In this document: in pieces, positions 1-9,074 of the stretch | Position numbering within the stretch: the first letter of the stretch is position 1 | Layout of the letters: the number at the start of each line of letters is the position of its first letter | NCBI RefSeq assembly: GCF_014137995.1 | Contig: NZ_JACGWV010000002.1 | Span: forward strand, 1,364,001-1,428,000 | DNA: 64,000 nucleotides | Direction of reading: 5' to 3' | From: Promicromonospora sukumoe | GTDB lineage: Bacteria > Actinomycetota > Actinomycetes > Actinomycetales > Cellulomonadaceae | The notes under the pieces: generated by a model | Database searches by the model: none | What the model was told of the DNA's origin: nothing | The model's input: the letters and a program-made list of their open reading frames with translations, nothing else | Position numbers and translations under genes: made by a program

Positions 1-44
1 GCCGGACACGGCGGGCCGCCTCCGCCGCGTCCAGCCGGAACACA

Positions 45-105
45 GCTGAGTGCGGGATGTTCGCCCTTTCCAGCGGTCTGGAAGGGCGAACATCCCGCAC
101 TCAGC
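45..105 (-). terminator. Long palindrome, family B copy 1
   Basis: An almost perfect inverted repeat with arms of about 28-29 bp, one bulged T (position 67) and a 4-nt loop CGGT at 74-77. The outer arm begins GCTGAGTGCGGGATGTTCGC. It lies 29 nt beyond the stop codon of the YhgE/Pip gene on the minus strand, so termination or 3'-end protection is the likely job. Two relatives of the same sequence family occur at 29744 and 31139. No clear T-tract follows. Nothing else was recognised in bases 1-44. Confidence 0.75.
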
Positions 106-133
106 GGTGGGGGTCGGGCTCAGCGGTAGGGGG

Positions 134-2443
134 TCAGGCGGTGCGGAGGAGCTCCGCGACCCGGACGGTGCGCTCGCGCGCGACCATCAGCGTCGTGACG
201 ACCAGCCCCGCGAGGGCCCAGAGGACCACCGCCGCGGTCGCCATCGCGATCCCGCCCGTGCCGGGCTCGGTGAGCCGGACGAGGCCGACGATGCTCAGAC
301 CCACCGGCAGGAACCCTGCCAGCCCCTCCAGGACGCCCGGCACGGTCGACACCACACCGGTCGCGATGACGAGCACCGCGATCAGGAGGCTGATGCCCCG
401 GCCGACGTGCCCGAGCGCCGCGGCGAGCGCCTGGTTGACGGCGACGAACGCGACCGAGATCAGCGCGCCGAAGCCCATGGTCGCGACCCAGCCGCCGACG
501 CCCAGGTCCTCGATCCCGGCCAGGATCGCGCCCGTCGCGAGGCCGGTGACCAGGCCGATCGCGGCCGGGACCGCGAACGTCCCGAGCGTGAGGCGGAAGG
601 CACCGCGCGTCGAGCCGCGAGCCCGCAGCGGGACCGGCGGGAAGACGATCATCAGCGCGAGCGCGCCGAGCCAGAGCGCCAGCACCGCGAACATCGGGCC
701 GGTCGTGCCGGTGTTGAGGTCCGTGACCTCACCGTCGGTCGCGACCGGGTCGGCCACCACGGAGGCCAGGGACTTGCGCTCCTGCTCCGTGTACGACGGG
801 ATCTCCTCGGTCGCCTGACCCAGGCCGTCCGAGAGCTCCGTCGCGCCGCCGGCCAGCTCGCCGACGCCGTCGGCCAGGCCGCCCACACCGGTCGCGAGCT
901 GGTCGGTACCCGTCTCGAGCTGGCCGGCGCCGTCGGCGAGCTGGGTGGCACCCGACGCGATGCCGCCCGCGCCGCCCGAGAGCTCACGAGCGCCCGCGGA
1001 CAGTGCGCTGACGCCGCCGGCCGCCTGGTCGGCGCCGTTGGACAGCTCACCGAGACCGCCCGCGAGCTGGGTCGCGCCGTCCTCCAGCTCGCCGAGACCG
1101 CCGGCGAGCTGCTTGTTGCCGGTGGCGACCTTGTTCACACCCACCGCGAGCCCGTCAGCACCGGCGGCGAGTTCGTCCGCGCCCCCCGAAAGCTCCGAGG
1201 CCCCCGCAGCGAGGCCGTAGAGACTCTCCGGGCTGTTCTTGTCGGACAGCGCGTTGAGCCCGTACTCGACGGTGCCGGCATCGACCGGGAGGTCGCTGTG
1301 CTCGGCCATCGCGGCGCACAGCTCCGGGACCTGGAGCGCAAGCGCCGGGTTCGCGCAAACCTTCGCGGTCTCCGTGAACAGGGCGACGGCGCCGTCCGAC
1401 GCGTCGGCCGCGCTCCCGGCAAGCACCTGCGTACCGTCAGCAGCCTTCTTCGCACCCGCGGCGAGCTGGCTGGTCCCACCGGCAAGCTCGGCAGCGCCGT
1501 CCGAGAGTCCCGAGGCCCCCTTGGCGAGCTCGCCAGCGCCGTCCGCCAGGCCCGCAGCCCCGGCAGAGCTCTGACCCACGCCGGAGGCGACCTGGTCCGC
1601 GCCGCTCGCCAGCTCGGATGCGCCCGAGGCCAACCCGGACACGCCCGCCGCTGTCTGGTCCGCACCGGCAGCCCACTGCCCGGCACCCGAGGCCCAGGTC
1701 CCGGCGCCGCCGGCCAGGCCGGACACGCCGTCGCCGAGCCCCGACACGCCGTCGGAGGTCTGCTGCGCGCCGTCCGCGAGCTGCTTCGCGCCCTTGCCCG
1801 CCTCGGTCGCGCCGTCGGCGAGCTGGTCGGCGCCGTCGGCGGCCTTGCCCAGCTCCTCGGAGAGGGTGGAGAAGCCGACGAGCACGTTGTCCACGTAGGT
1901 CTCGGTGAGGGTGCTGCTGAGCACGCCGGTGGCGGTCTGCGCCACCACCTGCGCGAGGGCGTCGTCGAGCACGCGGCCGTCAGGGGCGGTGGCGACGTCG
2001 ATGGTCGCCTGCTCCGCCTTCGCCGGGTCGTCCCCGCCGAAGGACGTGGCGGCCGCCGAGAAGTCCTCCGGGATGGTGATGACCGCGGCGTAGGTGCCGT
2101 CGGCCAGGCCGTCGGCGGCCGACTGCTCGTCGGAGATCTCCCAGTCGTAGCTCGCGTCGGACGCCGGGATCGCCGCCGCCTCACCCGCCGCGGCGTCGGC
2201 CGTCTCGCCGCCGCTCACGAGGCCCGCGGCGAGCTGGCGCCCGAGCGGCACCATCTGGCCCTCGACCGTCACGGGCTCGTCGAGGTTCACGATCGCGGCC
2301 TTGACGGTGTCGAGCCGGTCCTGCGGGTTCCACAGGGCCGAGATGAGCAGGCCCAGGATCATCAGGGGAAGGAGCGCCACGGCCACGGCGCGCCACGGGT
2401 TACGGAACGGCTCGGGCCGCAGCCACTTGTTCGCGGTCGTCAT
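134..2443 (-). CDS. YhgE/Pip family membrane protein
   Basis: A 769-residue membrane protein of the YhgE/Pip (phage infection protein) family, whose members resemble ABC-2 type export permeases. One membrane segment lies near residues 18-38. An extracytoplasmic region follows, and from about residue 190 to 560 there are many imperfect short repeats of the LADGA/LASGA type, which favour an extended helical stalk. Several hydrophobic segments from about residue 580 form the C-terminal membrane domain. The ATG overlaps the stop of the upstream MMPL gene as ATGA (2440-2443), so the two are probably translationally coupled and work together. The exported substrate cannot be told from sequence. In some bacteria Pip is a phage receptor, but nothing here shows that role. 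Confidence 0.85.
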   Translation of the reverse strand: MTTANKWLRPEPFRNPWRAVAVALLPLMILGLLISALWNPQDRLDTVKAAIVNLDEPVTVEGQMVPLGRQLAAGLVSGGETADAAAGEAAAIPASDASYDWEISDEQSAADGLADGTYAAVITIPEDFSAAATSFGGDDPAKAEQATIDVATAPDGRVLDDALAQVVAQTATGVLSSTLTETYVDNVLVGFSTLSEELGKAADGADQLADGATEAGKGAKQLADGAQQTSDGVSGLGDGVSGLAGGAGTWASGAGQWAAGADQTAAGVSGLASGASELASGADQVASGVGQSSAGAAGLADGAGELAKGASGLSDGAAELAGGTSQLAAGAKKAADGTQVLAGSAADASDGAVALFTETAKVCANPALALQVPELCAAMAEHSDLPVDAGTVEYGLNALSDKNSPESLYGLAAGASELSGGADELAAGADGLAVGVNKVATGNKQLAGGLGELEDGATQLAGGLGELSNGADQAAGGVSALSAGARELSGGAGGIASGATQLADGAGQLETGTDQLATGVGGLADGVGELAGGATELSDGLGQATEEIPSYTEQERKSLASVVADPVATDGEVTDLNTGTTGPMFAVLALWLGALALMIVFPPVPLRARGSTRGAFRLTLGTFAVPAAIGLVTGLATGAILAGIEDLGVGGWVATMGFGALISVAFVAVNQALAAALGHVGRGISLLIAVLVIATGVVSTVPGVLEGLAGFLPVGLSIVGLVRLTEPGTGGIAMATAAVVLWALAGLVVTTLMVARERTVRVAELLRTA

Positions 2444-5289
2444 GCCCGCACCTCCTGCTCGGTCACGTCTGTATCGGTGGCGAGGTGGGCGCCGGCGCCA
2501 GCCCTCTCGCCAGGGGTCACGTCCAGTACCGGGGTACCGGCGGGCGCCAGGTCGGTCGCGGCGAAGCCGGTCGAGCCCAGCAGCACCGCGACACCCGCGG
2601 CCTGGGCACCGGCGACGGCCTGCGCCAGCTCGGCCCGCGCCGCGAGGTCGCCCACGGTCTCGGTGCCGTCCACGACGAGCACCTTCGGCTTGTCGCCGAG
2701 GGCCCGGCGGACCGCCGCGGCGGGACGTCCGTCCTCGGCCGCGGAGTCGACCACCGCGACCAGGCGCCGCACCGACGAGGCCCGCTCGGGCAGGACCAGA
2801 CCCGCGGTCTTGGCCACGCCGCCCGACACCTTGATCCGGCCGGCGACGGCCAGCAGGAAGGCGCTGACCGGTGCGGTCGCGTCGCCGTGGACGAGCAGCG
2901 TGCCGCCGTCGGGCACCCGGACGCTCACGGGGCCGACGATAGTGCCGGACGCGCCGTGCACCTCGAGGTCCCCGGCCGCGACCGAGTCGGTCGCACCCGG
3001 CTCGGGCCACTCCGTCAGCGACAGCTCGCGGGTCAGGCCCTCGCCCTCGACGTCGAACGAGGGCAGCACCTTGTCGAGCCACTTCGGCATGTACCAGGCC
3101 TTCTCGCCCAGCAGTGCGAGCACCGCCGGCACGAAGACCATGCGCACCACGAAGGCGTCCACGGCCACACCGACCGCCAGTCCGAGCGCGATCGGCTTGA
3201 GGTTCATGTCGCCGTGCGGCACGAAGGCCACGAAGACCGCGATCATGATGATCGCCGCCGCGGTGACGACCTTGGCCGAGCCCTGGAACCCGGTGGAGAT
3301 GGCGTGCTTCGCGCTGCCACCGTGCACGTAGTCCTCGCGCATGCGGGACACGAGGAACACCTCGTAGTCCATCGCGAGGCCGAACAGGATGCCCATGAGC
3401 ACGATCGGCATGAAGCTGATCACCGGCCCGGTCCGGGTCACGTTGAGCGCCTCGGCGAGGACGCCGTGCTCGAACACGAGCGAGACCACGCCGAACGCGG
3501 CGCCGACGGAGAAGAGGTAGCCGATCGTCGCCTTGATCGGCACCGCGATCGAGCGGAAGACCATCGTGAGCAGGATCAGCGACAGGCCCACGACCACCAG
3601 GGCGAAGGGCAGCAGCGCGTTGCCGAGCTTGTCGGACACGTCGATGCCCACCGCGGTGAAGCCGGTGACGGCCAGGTCCACCCCGTACTCGTCGAGGAAG
3701 TGGTCGTGCAGCGAGCGGATCTCGCGCACCAGGGCCTCGGTCTCGGCCGACGTCGGACCGCCTTCGGGCACCACCTGGATGATGCCGGTGTCCGCGGACT
3801 CGTTGGGCGTCGAGAGCGGCACGTCGGCCACGCCCGGCAGGTCGGCGATCTCGTCGCCGATCTGGTCCATGAGCGCCACCGGGTCGGTGCTGGTCACGAT
3901 GGAGCCGGTCACGATGAGCGGACCGTTGAACCCGTCCCCGAAGTTCTCGGAGACCAGGTCGTACGTGACGCGCGCCGGGTCGTCCTCGGCCATCACGCCC
4001 GCGTCCGGGAGCGCGAGGCGCAGGTCGAGCGCCGGGTAGCTCAGCGCACCCATGCCGGCGATGACCAGCACCACGGTCAGGGCCGGGACCTTGGTCACCG
4101 CACGCACCCACCCGGCGAAGAAGCGGTTCGGCTTCTCCTCGGGCGGCGCCACGACGGCGACGCGCGTGCGGGTCGCCTCGAGGTCGTCCTGGGCGGGGGT
4201 GCCCTGCGAGGCCTCGACCGCGGCCGCCGCCGCGCGGGCGGCAGCACGCCGCTCCTTGCGCGACGGCCGGGGACGCAGCCGCTCGCCCGCCATGCCGAGC
4301 AGCGCGGGCAGCAGGGTCAGCGAGACGAGCACGGTGACGCCCACGGTGACCGCCGCCGCGACGCCCATGATGGTGAGGAACGGGATGCCCGCCACACCCA
4401 GGCCGACCAGCGCGATCATCACGGTCAGGCCCGCGAACACGACGGCCGAGCCGGCCGTGGCCGTGGCCCGCGCGATCGACTCGTGCACGTCGAGGCCCTT
4501 GCCGAGCTGCTCCCGGTGTCGCGAGACGATGAACAGGGCGTAGTCGATACCGACCGCCAGGCCCAGCATCACCGCCAGCATCGGGGTGGTCGAGTTGATG
4601 GGGCCGAGCACCGTGGCGGCGAACAGCAGGCCCATCGAGGCGCCGACGCCGAGCAGCGCGTTGAGCAGCGGGAGGCCGGCGGCCACGAGGGAGCCGAGGG
4701 TCAGCACGAGCACCACGAGCGCGACCAGCAGGCCGATCCCCTCGGTGAGCGTCATCTCGGGGAACTTCGAGGAGAAGAGCTGGCCGCCGAGGTGCGCCTC
4801 GGCGCCCGCGGGCAGGGCCTGCGCCAGCGCCTCGGTCTCGACGCCCAGCGCGTCCTTGGTCTCGTCGGTGATGGAGCCCTGGTCGCCGTCGAGCTGGATC
4901 GTCAGCAGCGTGGCGCGGTCGTCGTCGGAGACCGAGGCCGGCATGAGGTCGTCGTAGGGCGAGGTGACGACCTCGACCTGGGAGACGTCGCCGAGGTCCT
5001 CGACGCCGTCCTCGATGGCGGCGCGCATCGCGTCGTCGTTGATGGTCCCGCCGTCGGGCGCGACCACGATCACCTGGGCGGAAGCGCCACTGACCTGCGG
5101 GAAGGTCGCCGCCAGCCGGTCGAGCGCCTCCTGGGACTCGGTGCCGGGGATGGACACCTGGTTGTCGAGACCTTGTTGCAGCAGGCCGGCCGCACCGCCC
5201 ACGAGGACGAGTGCCACGACCCACATGGCTACGACGAGCCGGCGGGCGCGGACGGCCCAGCGGCCGAGCGAGTAGAGGACGGAGGACAC
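2440..5289 (-). CDS. MMPL/RND family transporter with C-terminal pseudo-NBD
   Basis: A 949-residue RND-superfamily transporter of the MMPL type. It has two repeats of one membrane helix, a large outer domain and a five-helix bundle; the second repeat includes the segment DYEVFLVSRMRED. A GTG start at 5289 is chosen because AGGAG sits 5 nt upstream; GTG 5295 is the alternative. The usual MMPL part ends near residue 740. About 180 further residues follow with the strand-helix pattern of an ABC nucleotide-binding domain: a GTLLVHG strand, then LAVAGRIKVSGG, then KVLVVDG at the Walker B position. No GxGK[ST] motif is present, so ATP binding is doubtful. MMPL proteins usually export lipids or drugs using the proton gradient. 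The gene starts the unit with YhgE/Pip and is divergent from a TetR gene. Confidence 0.87.
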   Translation of the reverse strand: MSSVLYSLGRWAVRARRLVVAMWVVALVLVGGAAGLLQQGLDNQVSIPGTESQEALDRLAATFPQVSGASAQVIVVAPDGGTINDDAMRAAIEDGVEDLGDVSQVEVVTSPYDDLMPASVSDDDRATLLTIQLDGDQGSITDETKDALGVETEALAQALPAGAEAHLGGQLFSSKFPEMTLTEGIGLLVALVVLVLTLGSLVAAGLPLLNALLGVGASMGLLFAATVLGPINSTTPMLAVMLGLAVGIDYALFIVSRHREQLGKGLDVHESIARATATAGSAVVFAGLTVMIALVGLGVAGIPFLTIMGVAAAVTVGVTVLVSLTLLPALLGMAGERLRPRPSRKERRAAARAAAAAVEASQGTPAQDDLEATRTRVAVVAPPEEKPNRFFAGWVRAVTKVPALTVVLVIAGMGALSYPALDLRLALPDAGVMAEDDPARVTYDLVSENFGDGFNGPLIVTGSIVTSTDPVALMDQIGDEIADLPGVADVPLSTPNESADTGIIQVVPEGGPTSAETEALVREIRSLHDHFLDEYGVDLAVTGFTAVGIDVSDKLGNALLPFALVVVGLSLILLTMVFRSIAVPIKATIGYLFSVGAAFGVVSLVFEHGVLAEALNVTRTGPVISFMPIVLMGILFGLAMDYEVFLVSRMREDYVHGGSAKHAISTGFQGSAKVVTAAAIIMIAVFVAFVPHGDMNLKPIALGLAVGVAVDAFVVRMVFVPAVLALLGEKAWYMPKWLDKVLPSFDVEGEGLTRELSLTEWPEPGATDSVAAGDLEVHGASGTIVGPVSVRVPDGGTLLVHGDATAPVSAFLLAVAGRIKVSGGVAKTAGLVLPERASSVRRLVAVVDSAAEDGRPAAAVRRALGDKPKVLVVDGTETVGDLAARAELAQAVAGAQAAGVAVLLGSTGFAATDLAPAGTPVLDVTPGERAGAGAHLATDTDVTEQEVRA

Positions 5290-5340
5290 GCACACTCCTG
5301 AGCGAGGCGGGAACCGATGAGGGGACGTTCGATGCACCAC

Positions 5341-5376
5341 TGTATCCGATACACGGATGCATCGGATACACGGATG
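5341..5376. promoter_or_regulatory. Candidate TetR operator
   Basis: Between the divergent MMPL and TetR genes lies a perfect 10-bp inverted repeat, TGTATCCGAT (5341-5350) and ATCGGATACA (5361-5370), with a 10-bp spacer. The 12-mer GATACACGGATG also occurs twice, at 5348 and 5365, 17 bp apart. This arrangement fits a dimeric or paired-dimer TetR site controlling both directions. Binding by the adjacent regulator is inferred. Confidence 0.6.
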
Positions 5377-5415
5377 TATTGATAGGCTGGGACATCCGCC
5401 ATCTGAGGAGCTGAT

Positions 5416-6111
5416 GTGACCACCGAACCCGCCGGCGACGTCGGCTCGGAGTCGCCCGTCGAGCGCGCGTTCGCCACGGCACTGACCCCCCGACGTGAAC
5501 GGACGCGCGAGCGTCTGCTCGACGCCGCCTTCACCGTCTTCGCGCAGCACGGCATCCACGGCGCGTCGATCGAGGCCGTCTGCGAGGCGGCGGGCTTCAG
5601 CCGCGGCGCCTTCTACTCGAACTTCAGCAGCAAGGAGGAGCTGTTCCTCGCGCTCGCCGAGCGGGCGATGCGCCGGCAGCTCGTCTCGCTGGAGTCGGTG
5701 GGCAAGGAGCTGGAGCCGGACGTCGTCCGCTGCGGCGCCGTGGACCACGACGCGATCCAGACCATCCTCTCGGTGGTGGTCACCGATGCCGGGGACGCCC
5801 GGCAGTGGGCGCTGATGCGCGCCGAGCTGGAGCTGCTCGCCATGCGCGACCCCGCCGTCGGCGAGCCGTTCCTGGCCCAGGAGCAGACCCTGCGCACCGA
5901 GCTCGGCGCGGCGATCGGGCGCATCCTGCGGGACTTCGGCCTGCGGTTCACCGTCGACGAGCGCACCGCCGTGGACCTGCTGCTCAGCGTGTACGAGTCG
6001 TCCGCCCGGGCCGCCGTCGTCGCCAGCCCCGAACGGGAGGACGGCGACGCCACCCCGGGCGCCGCCGTCCTGAGCCAGCTCGTCAACCTCCTGGTGACGA
6101 ACGCCGACTGA
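5416..6111 (+). CDS. TetR family transcriptional regulator
   Basis: A 231-residue TetR-type repressor. The N-terminal helix-turn-helix region spans about residues 27-80, with the recognition part near GFSRGAFYSNF at 60-70, a classic TetR signature. The remainder is a helical ligand-binding domain with no recognisable ligand specificity. The GTG start at 5416 is supported by AGGAG five bases upstream. The gene is divergent from the MMPL-YhgE unit, with an inverted repeat between them, so it probably represses that exporter and itself until a ligand binds. Its stop codon is directly followed by the stop of the convergent GH6 gene with no gap. Confidence 0.9.
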   Translation: MTTEPAGDVGSESPVERAFATALTPRRERTRERLLDAAFTVFAQHGIHGASIEAVCEAAGFSRGAFYSNFSSKEELFLALAERAMRRQLVSLESVGKELEPDVVRCGAVDHDAIQTILSVVVTDAGDARQWALMRAELELLAMRDPAVGEPFLAQEQTLRTELGAAIGRILRDFGLRFTVDERTAVDLLLSVYESSARAAVVASPEREDGDATPGAAVLSQLVNLLVTNAD

Positions 6112-7155
6112 TCACCAGCTCGCGTTGGCCGCCAGCTCCAGCGCGACCTCCTGCCACCACGCCCCGGCCGCCGGCCCGCCGTTGCACGCGCCGTCCGACT
6201 CGCCGGGGAGCTTGACCCACAGGAGCGCGTCGAGCGACGTCGCGTCGTCGACGAACCGCGGCTGCTCACCGAGCGCGCGGCCGCGGGGGTTGCACCACTC
6301 CCCGTTGGACCCGTTGCCGTTGCGGGACGTGTCGATCACGTACGGACGCCCGCCCACCTGCGCCGACACCTGCTCGGCATAGGCCTGGGTGGCCGCCGTC
6401 GTCTGGTAGTTCGACGTGTTCAGCGCGAAGCCGACGGCGTCCGAGAAGCCGACGAGCTGGAGCCGCCGCGCGGCCTCCCCCGGGCTCAGCCAGCCCGAGT
6501 GGCCGGCGTCGACGTAGACCCGCGCGCCGGCGTCGGTCAGCGCCGCCGCGGCGTACCGCAGGTACCCGACCCGGTCGCCCTGGCCGTCGCAGTCGCCGAG
6601 CTGGGCCAGAGCGTCCGGTTCGAGGACCACCACCGGGCTGCCCTCGATGCCGGCCGCCACGGTGTCGACCCAGCGCGCGTACTCGCTCTCCGGCACCCCG
6701 CCGCCGGAATGGTTGCCGCAGTCGCGGCCCGGGATGGCGTAGACGGTCAGGACACCGGTCCGTCCGGCAGCGGCGGCCCGGCCCGTGTAGTCGGCGACCT
6801 CGGCGCGGGAGTGGTCGGCGTCCGCCCAGTTGCCGACCCAGTAGGCCTGGGGCGTCAGGGCGATCTTCGCGAGCAGGTCCTTGTCGGTCCCGCCCGCCAC
6901 CTCCCAGGCGGCGTGCGCCTGGGTGGTCGGGTCCACGTAGAGCTCCGTGGCCGCCACCGGTTCAGCCTCCAGGCTCGTCACTCCCAAGCTGGTCACACCG
7001 AGACTGGTGACGCCAAGGCTGGTGACCCCCAGGCTCGTCACCCCGGCTGTGGCGCTCTGCGCCGTCAGGGTGGCCGCGGTCAGTGCCCCGGTGGTCACGA
7101 GTGCGAGGGCTGCGGCCAGGGCCGCCGTGCGGCTACGTCGTCGTAGGCGAGACAT
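6112..7155 (-). CDS. Secreted glycoside hydrolase family 6 (cellulase type)
   Basis: A 347-residue secreted GH6 enzyme that would cleave beta-1,4-glucan, as an endoglucanase or cellobiohydrolase. A signal peptide covers about residues 1-37. Five tandem GVTSL units follow at 38-62, then the catalytic barrel. GH6 landmarks are visible: YAIPGRDCG with R144-D145-C146, VVVLEPDAL with the probable acid D181, YVDAGHSGW near 214-222, and a C-terminal LLWVKLPGESDG loop. There is no carbohydrate-binding module, so it may act on soluble or partly opened chains. Endo versus exo action depends on loop lengths that I cannot judge safely. An ACGGAGAG ribosome site precedes the ATG. No linked cellulase genes are seen. 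Confidence 0.9.
   Translation of the reverse strand: MSRLRRRSRTAALAAALALVTTGALTAATLTAQSATAGVTSLGVTSLGVTSLGVTSLGVTSLEAEPVAATELYVDPTTQAHAAWEVAGGTDKDLLAKIALTPQAYWVGNWADADHSRAEVADYTGRAAAAGRTGVLTVYAIPGRDCGNHSGGGVPESEYARWVDTVAAGIEGSPVVVLEPDALAQLGDCDGQGDRVGYLRYAAAALTDAGARVYVDAGHSGWLSPGEAARRLQLVGFSDAVGFALNTSNYQTTAATQAYAEQVSAQVGGRPYVIDTSRNGNGSNGEWCNPRGRALGEQPRFVDDATSLDALLWVKLPGESDGACNGGPAAGAWWQEVALELAANASW
6970..7044 (-). repeat. Five tandem 15-bp units encoding GVTSL
   Basis: Within the GH6 gene, five consecutive 15-bp units encode Gly-Val-Thr-Ser-Leu directly after the signal peptide. The codons differ at silent positions between units, so the peptide repeat is more conserved than the DNA. It may be a short linker or a length-variable coding repeat. 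Confidence 0.85.
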
Positions 7156-7265
7156 GGCGCTCTCCGTTCGTCGGGTCCGCCCCGGCCGGGGAGGCCGGGG
7201 CGTGCCCGCGTGACGCTAGGAACACGCCGCCGCCCGGGGAACCACACGAATCGTTTAAGCACCGC

Positions 7266-7313
7266 ACGTGTCAGACGTACAGGTCACCGGGGTGACCTGT
7301 ACGTCTGACACGT
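7266..7313 (-). terminator. Long palindrome, family A copy 1
   Basis: A perfect 23-bp inverted repeat with only GG at its centre (7289-7290). Arms carry ACGTGTCAGAC then GTACAGGTCACC and the exact complement. The last base is the first base of the phosphoglucomutase stop triplet on the minus strand, so the hairpin forms right at the end of that message. Four other copies with changed but still paired arms occur at 15186, 24432, 32016 and 59091. Confidence 0.8.
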
Positions 7314-8995
7314 CAGGCGAGCGCCTCGTCGACCAGGGTCCGCGCGGCGTCCTGCACCTCGGTGAGGTGCTCCGCGGAGACGAACGACTCCGCGTAGATC
7401 TTGTACACGTCCTCCGTGCCGCTGGGCCGCGCGGCGAACCACGCGTCCGCCGTCGTGACCTTGAGCCCGCCCACCTTCGCGCCGTTGCCGGGCGCCTCGG
7501 TGAGCTTCGCCGTGATCTCCTGCCCCGCGAGCGTGGTGGACGAGACGTCGGACGGCGACAGCGCGCCGAGCCGGGACTTCTGCTCGCGCGTGGCCGCGGC
7601 GTCGACCCGGGCGTACCAGCTCTCGCCGTACCGCCCGACCAGGTCGGCGTGGTGCTCGGACGGCGACCGGCCGGTGGTCGCCAGGATCTCCGAGGCGAGC
7701 AGCGCGAGCAGCAGGCCGTCCTTGTCGGTGGACCAGACGCGGCCGTCCTTGCGGAGGAACGACGCGCCCGCCGACTCCTCGCCGCCGAAGCCGACCTCGC
7801 CGGACAGCAGGCCCGGGACGAACCACTTGAAGCCGACGGGGACCTCCACGAGGCGGCGGTCCAGGCCGCCGGCCACGCGGTCGATGAGCGCCGAAGACAC
7901 GAGCGTCTTGCCGATCGCGGCGTCGGGACGCCAGCCGGGACGCGCGCCGCCGTACAGGTACTCGATCGCCACGGCGAGGAAGTGGTTGGGGTTCATCAGG
8001 CCGTCGGCGGTGACGATGCCGTGCCGGTCGGAGTCCGCGTCGTTGCCGGTCGCGACGTCGAAGGGCGCCGGGCCGTCACCCGTCATGCGCTGCACCAGAG
8101 ACGCCATCGCGTACGGGGAGCTGCAGTCCATGCGGATCTTGCCGTCCCAGTCCAGCGTCATGAACGCCCAGCGGGGGTCGACCTGCGGGTTGACGACGGT
8201 GAGGTCGAGGTCGTACCGCTCGGCGATCGCGCCCCAGTACTCGACGGACGCGCCGCCCAGGGGGTCGGCGCCGATGCGCACGCCGGACGTGCGGATGGCC
8301 TCCAGGTCGAGCACGTTCGCCAGGTCGTCCACGTAGGTCGAGAGGAAGTCGTGCCGGTGCGTGGTCTCGGCGGCGAGCGCCTGGTCGAGCTGCACGCGCT
8401 TCACCTGGCCGACGCCGGTGCGCAGGATCTCGTTGGCCCGGTCGGCGATCCATCCGGTCGCGTCGGAGTCCGCGGGACCGCCGTGCGGCGGGTTGTACTT
8501 GAAGCCGCCGTCGCGCGGCGGGTTGTGCGACGGCGTCACCACGATGCCGTCCGCGAGGCCCGCGCCCGGCGCGGCGAGGCCCGGGGTGCCCTCGGCGAAC
8601 CGGGTCTGGTTGTGCAGCAGGATCGACTGGCTGACGGCGGGCGTGGGGGTCCAGGAGTCGCGCGCGTCGACCATGACGTCGACGTCGGCCGCGGCGAGCA
8701 CCTCCAGCGCCGTCCGCCAGGCCGGGTAGGACAGGGCGTGCGTGTCCCGGCCGATGAAGAGGGGTCCGTCCGTGCCCTGGCCGCGCCGGTACTCCACGAT
8801 CGCGGCGGTGATCGCGACGATGTGCGCCTCGTTGAAGGCGTGGTCGAGGCTCGACCCACGGTGCCCGGACGTGCCGAACGCGACCTGCTGCCCGGGGTCC
8901 TCGGGGTCCGGGGTGAGGTCGTAGTACGCCCCGACCACCTGGTCGACGTCGATCAGGTCGCTGGGCTGGGCGGGGGTTCCGGCACGCGCATCCAT
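7313..8995 (-). CDS. pgm: Phosphoglucomutase (alpha-D-glucose phosphate-specific)
   Basis: A 560-residue phosphohexomutase interconverting glucose 1-phosphate and glucose 6-phosphate in the cytoplasm, feeding glycogen, wall sugar and trehalose synthesis. Key motifs are present: FGTSGHRG near residue 42, the phosphoserine loop VVTPSHNP near residue 150, and the metal-binding loop NDADSDRHG near residue 320. The length fits the Pgm family with four alpha/beta domains. The ATG at 8995 has no Shine-Dalgarno sequence, but CAGTAT lies seven bases upstream, so the message may be leaderless. A family A palindrome closes the gene. The divergent neighbour is a rhodanese gene with no obvious functional link. 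Confidence 0.95.
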   Translation of the reverse strand: MDARAGTPAQPSDLIDVDQVVGAYYDLTPDPEDPGQQVAFGTSGHRGSSLDHAFNEAHIVAITAAIVEYRRGQGTDGPLFIGRDTHALSYPAWRTALEVLAAADVDVMVDARDSWTPTPAVSQSILLHNQTRFAEGTPGLAAPGAGLADGIVVTPSHNPPRDGGFKYNPPHGGPADSDATGWIADRANEILRTGVGQVKRVQLDQALAAETTHRHDFLSTYVDDLANVLDLEAIRTSGVRIGADPLGGASVEYWGAIAERYDLDLTVVNPQVDPRWAFMTLDWDGKIRMDCSSPYAMASLVQRMTGDGPAPFDVATGNDADSDRHGIVTADGLMNPNHFLAVAIEYLYGGARPGWRPDAAIGKTLVSSALIDRVAGGLDRRLVEVPVGFKWFVPGLLSGEVGFGGEESAGASFLRKDGRVWSTDKDGLLLALLASEILATTGRSPSEHHADLVGRYGESWYARVDAAATREQKSRLGALSPSDVSSTTLAGQEITAKLTEAPGNGAKVGGLKVTTADAWFAARPSGTEDVYKIYAESFVSAEHLTEVQDAARTLVDEALA

Positions 8996-9074
8996 ACAGC
9001 CGATACTGCCAGGTACCGGGCGGGTCCGTCGCCGCCCACGCCTCTCCTCACCCTCGCCGTCGTAGGCTGGCCGC
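8996..9074. promoter_or_regulatory. Divergent leaderless-type promoter pair
   Basis: This 79-bp gap serves two divergent genes. On the minus strand CAGTAT (9003-9008) lies seven bases before the pgm ATG. On the plus strand TAGGCT (9063-9068) lies six bases before the rhodanese ATG. Neither start has a Shine-Dalgarno sequence. The spacing puts transcription start at the initiation codon, as in leaderless actinobacterial genes. The -35 elements are not clear. Confidence 0.5.

Noticed and set aside
50..3331. A very long open frame on the plus strand opposite the YhgE and MMPL genes
   Set aside because: High GC content keeps antisense frames open. Its product is Arg/Gly/Ala-rich with no fold, while the minus strand has complete family signatures.
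7266..7313. Family A palindromes as insertion sequence ends or phage attachment sites
   Set aside because: No transposase or integrase is present, no target duplications were seen, and every copy is placed like a terminator.
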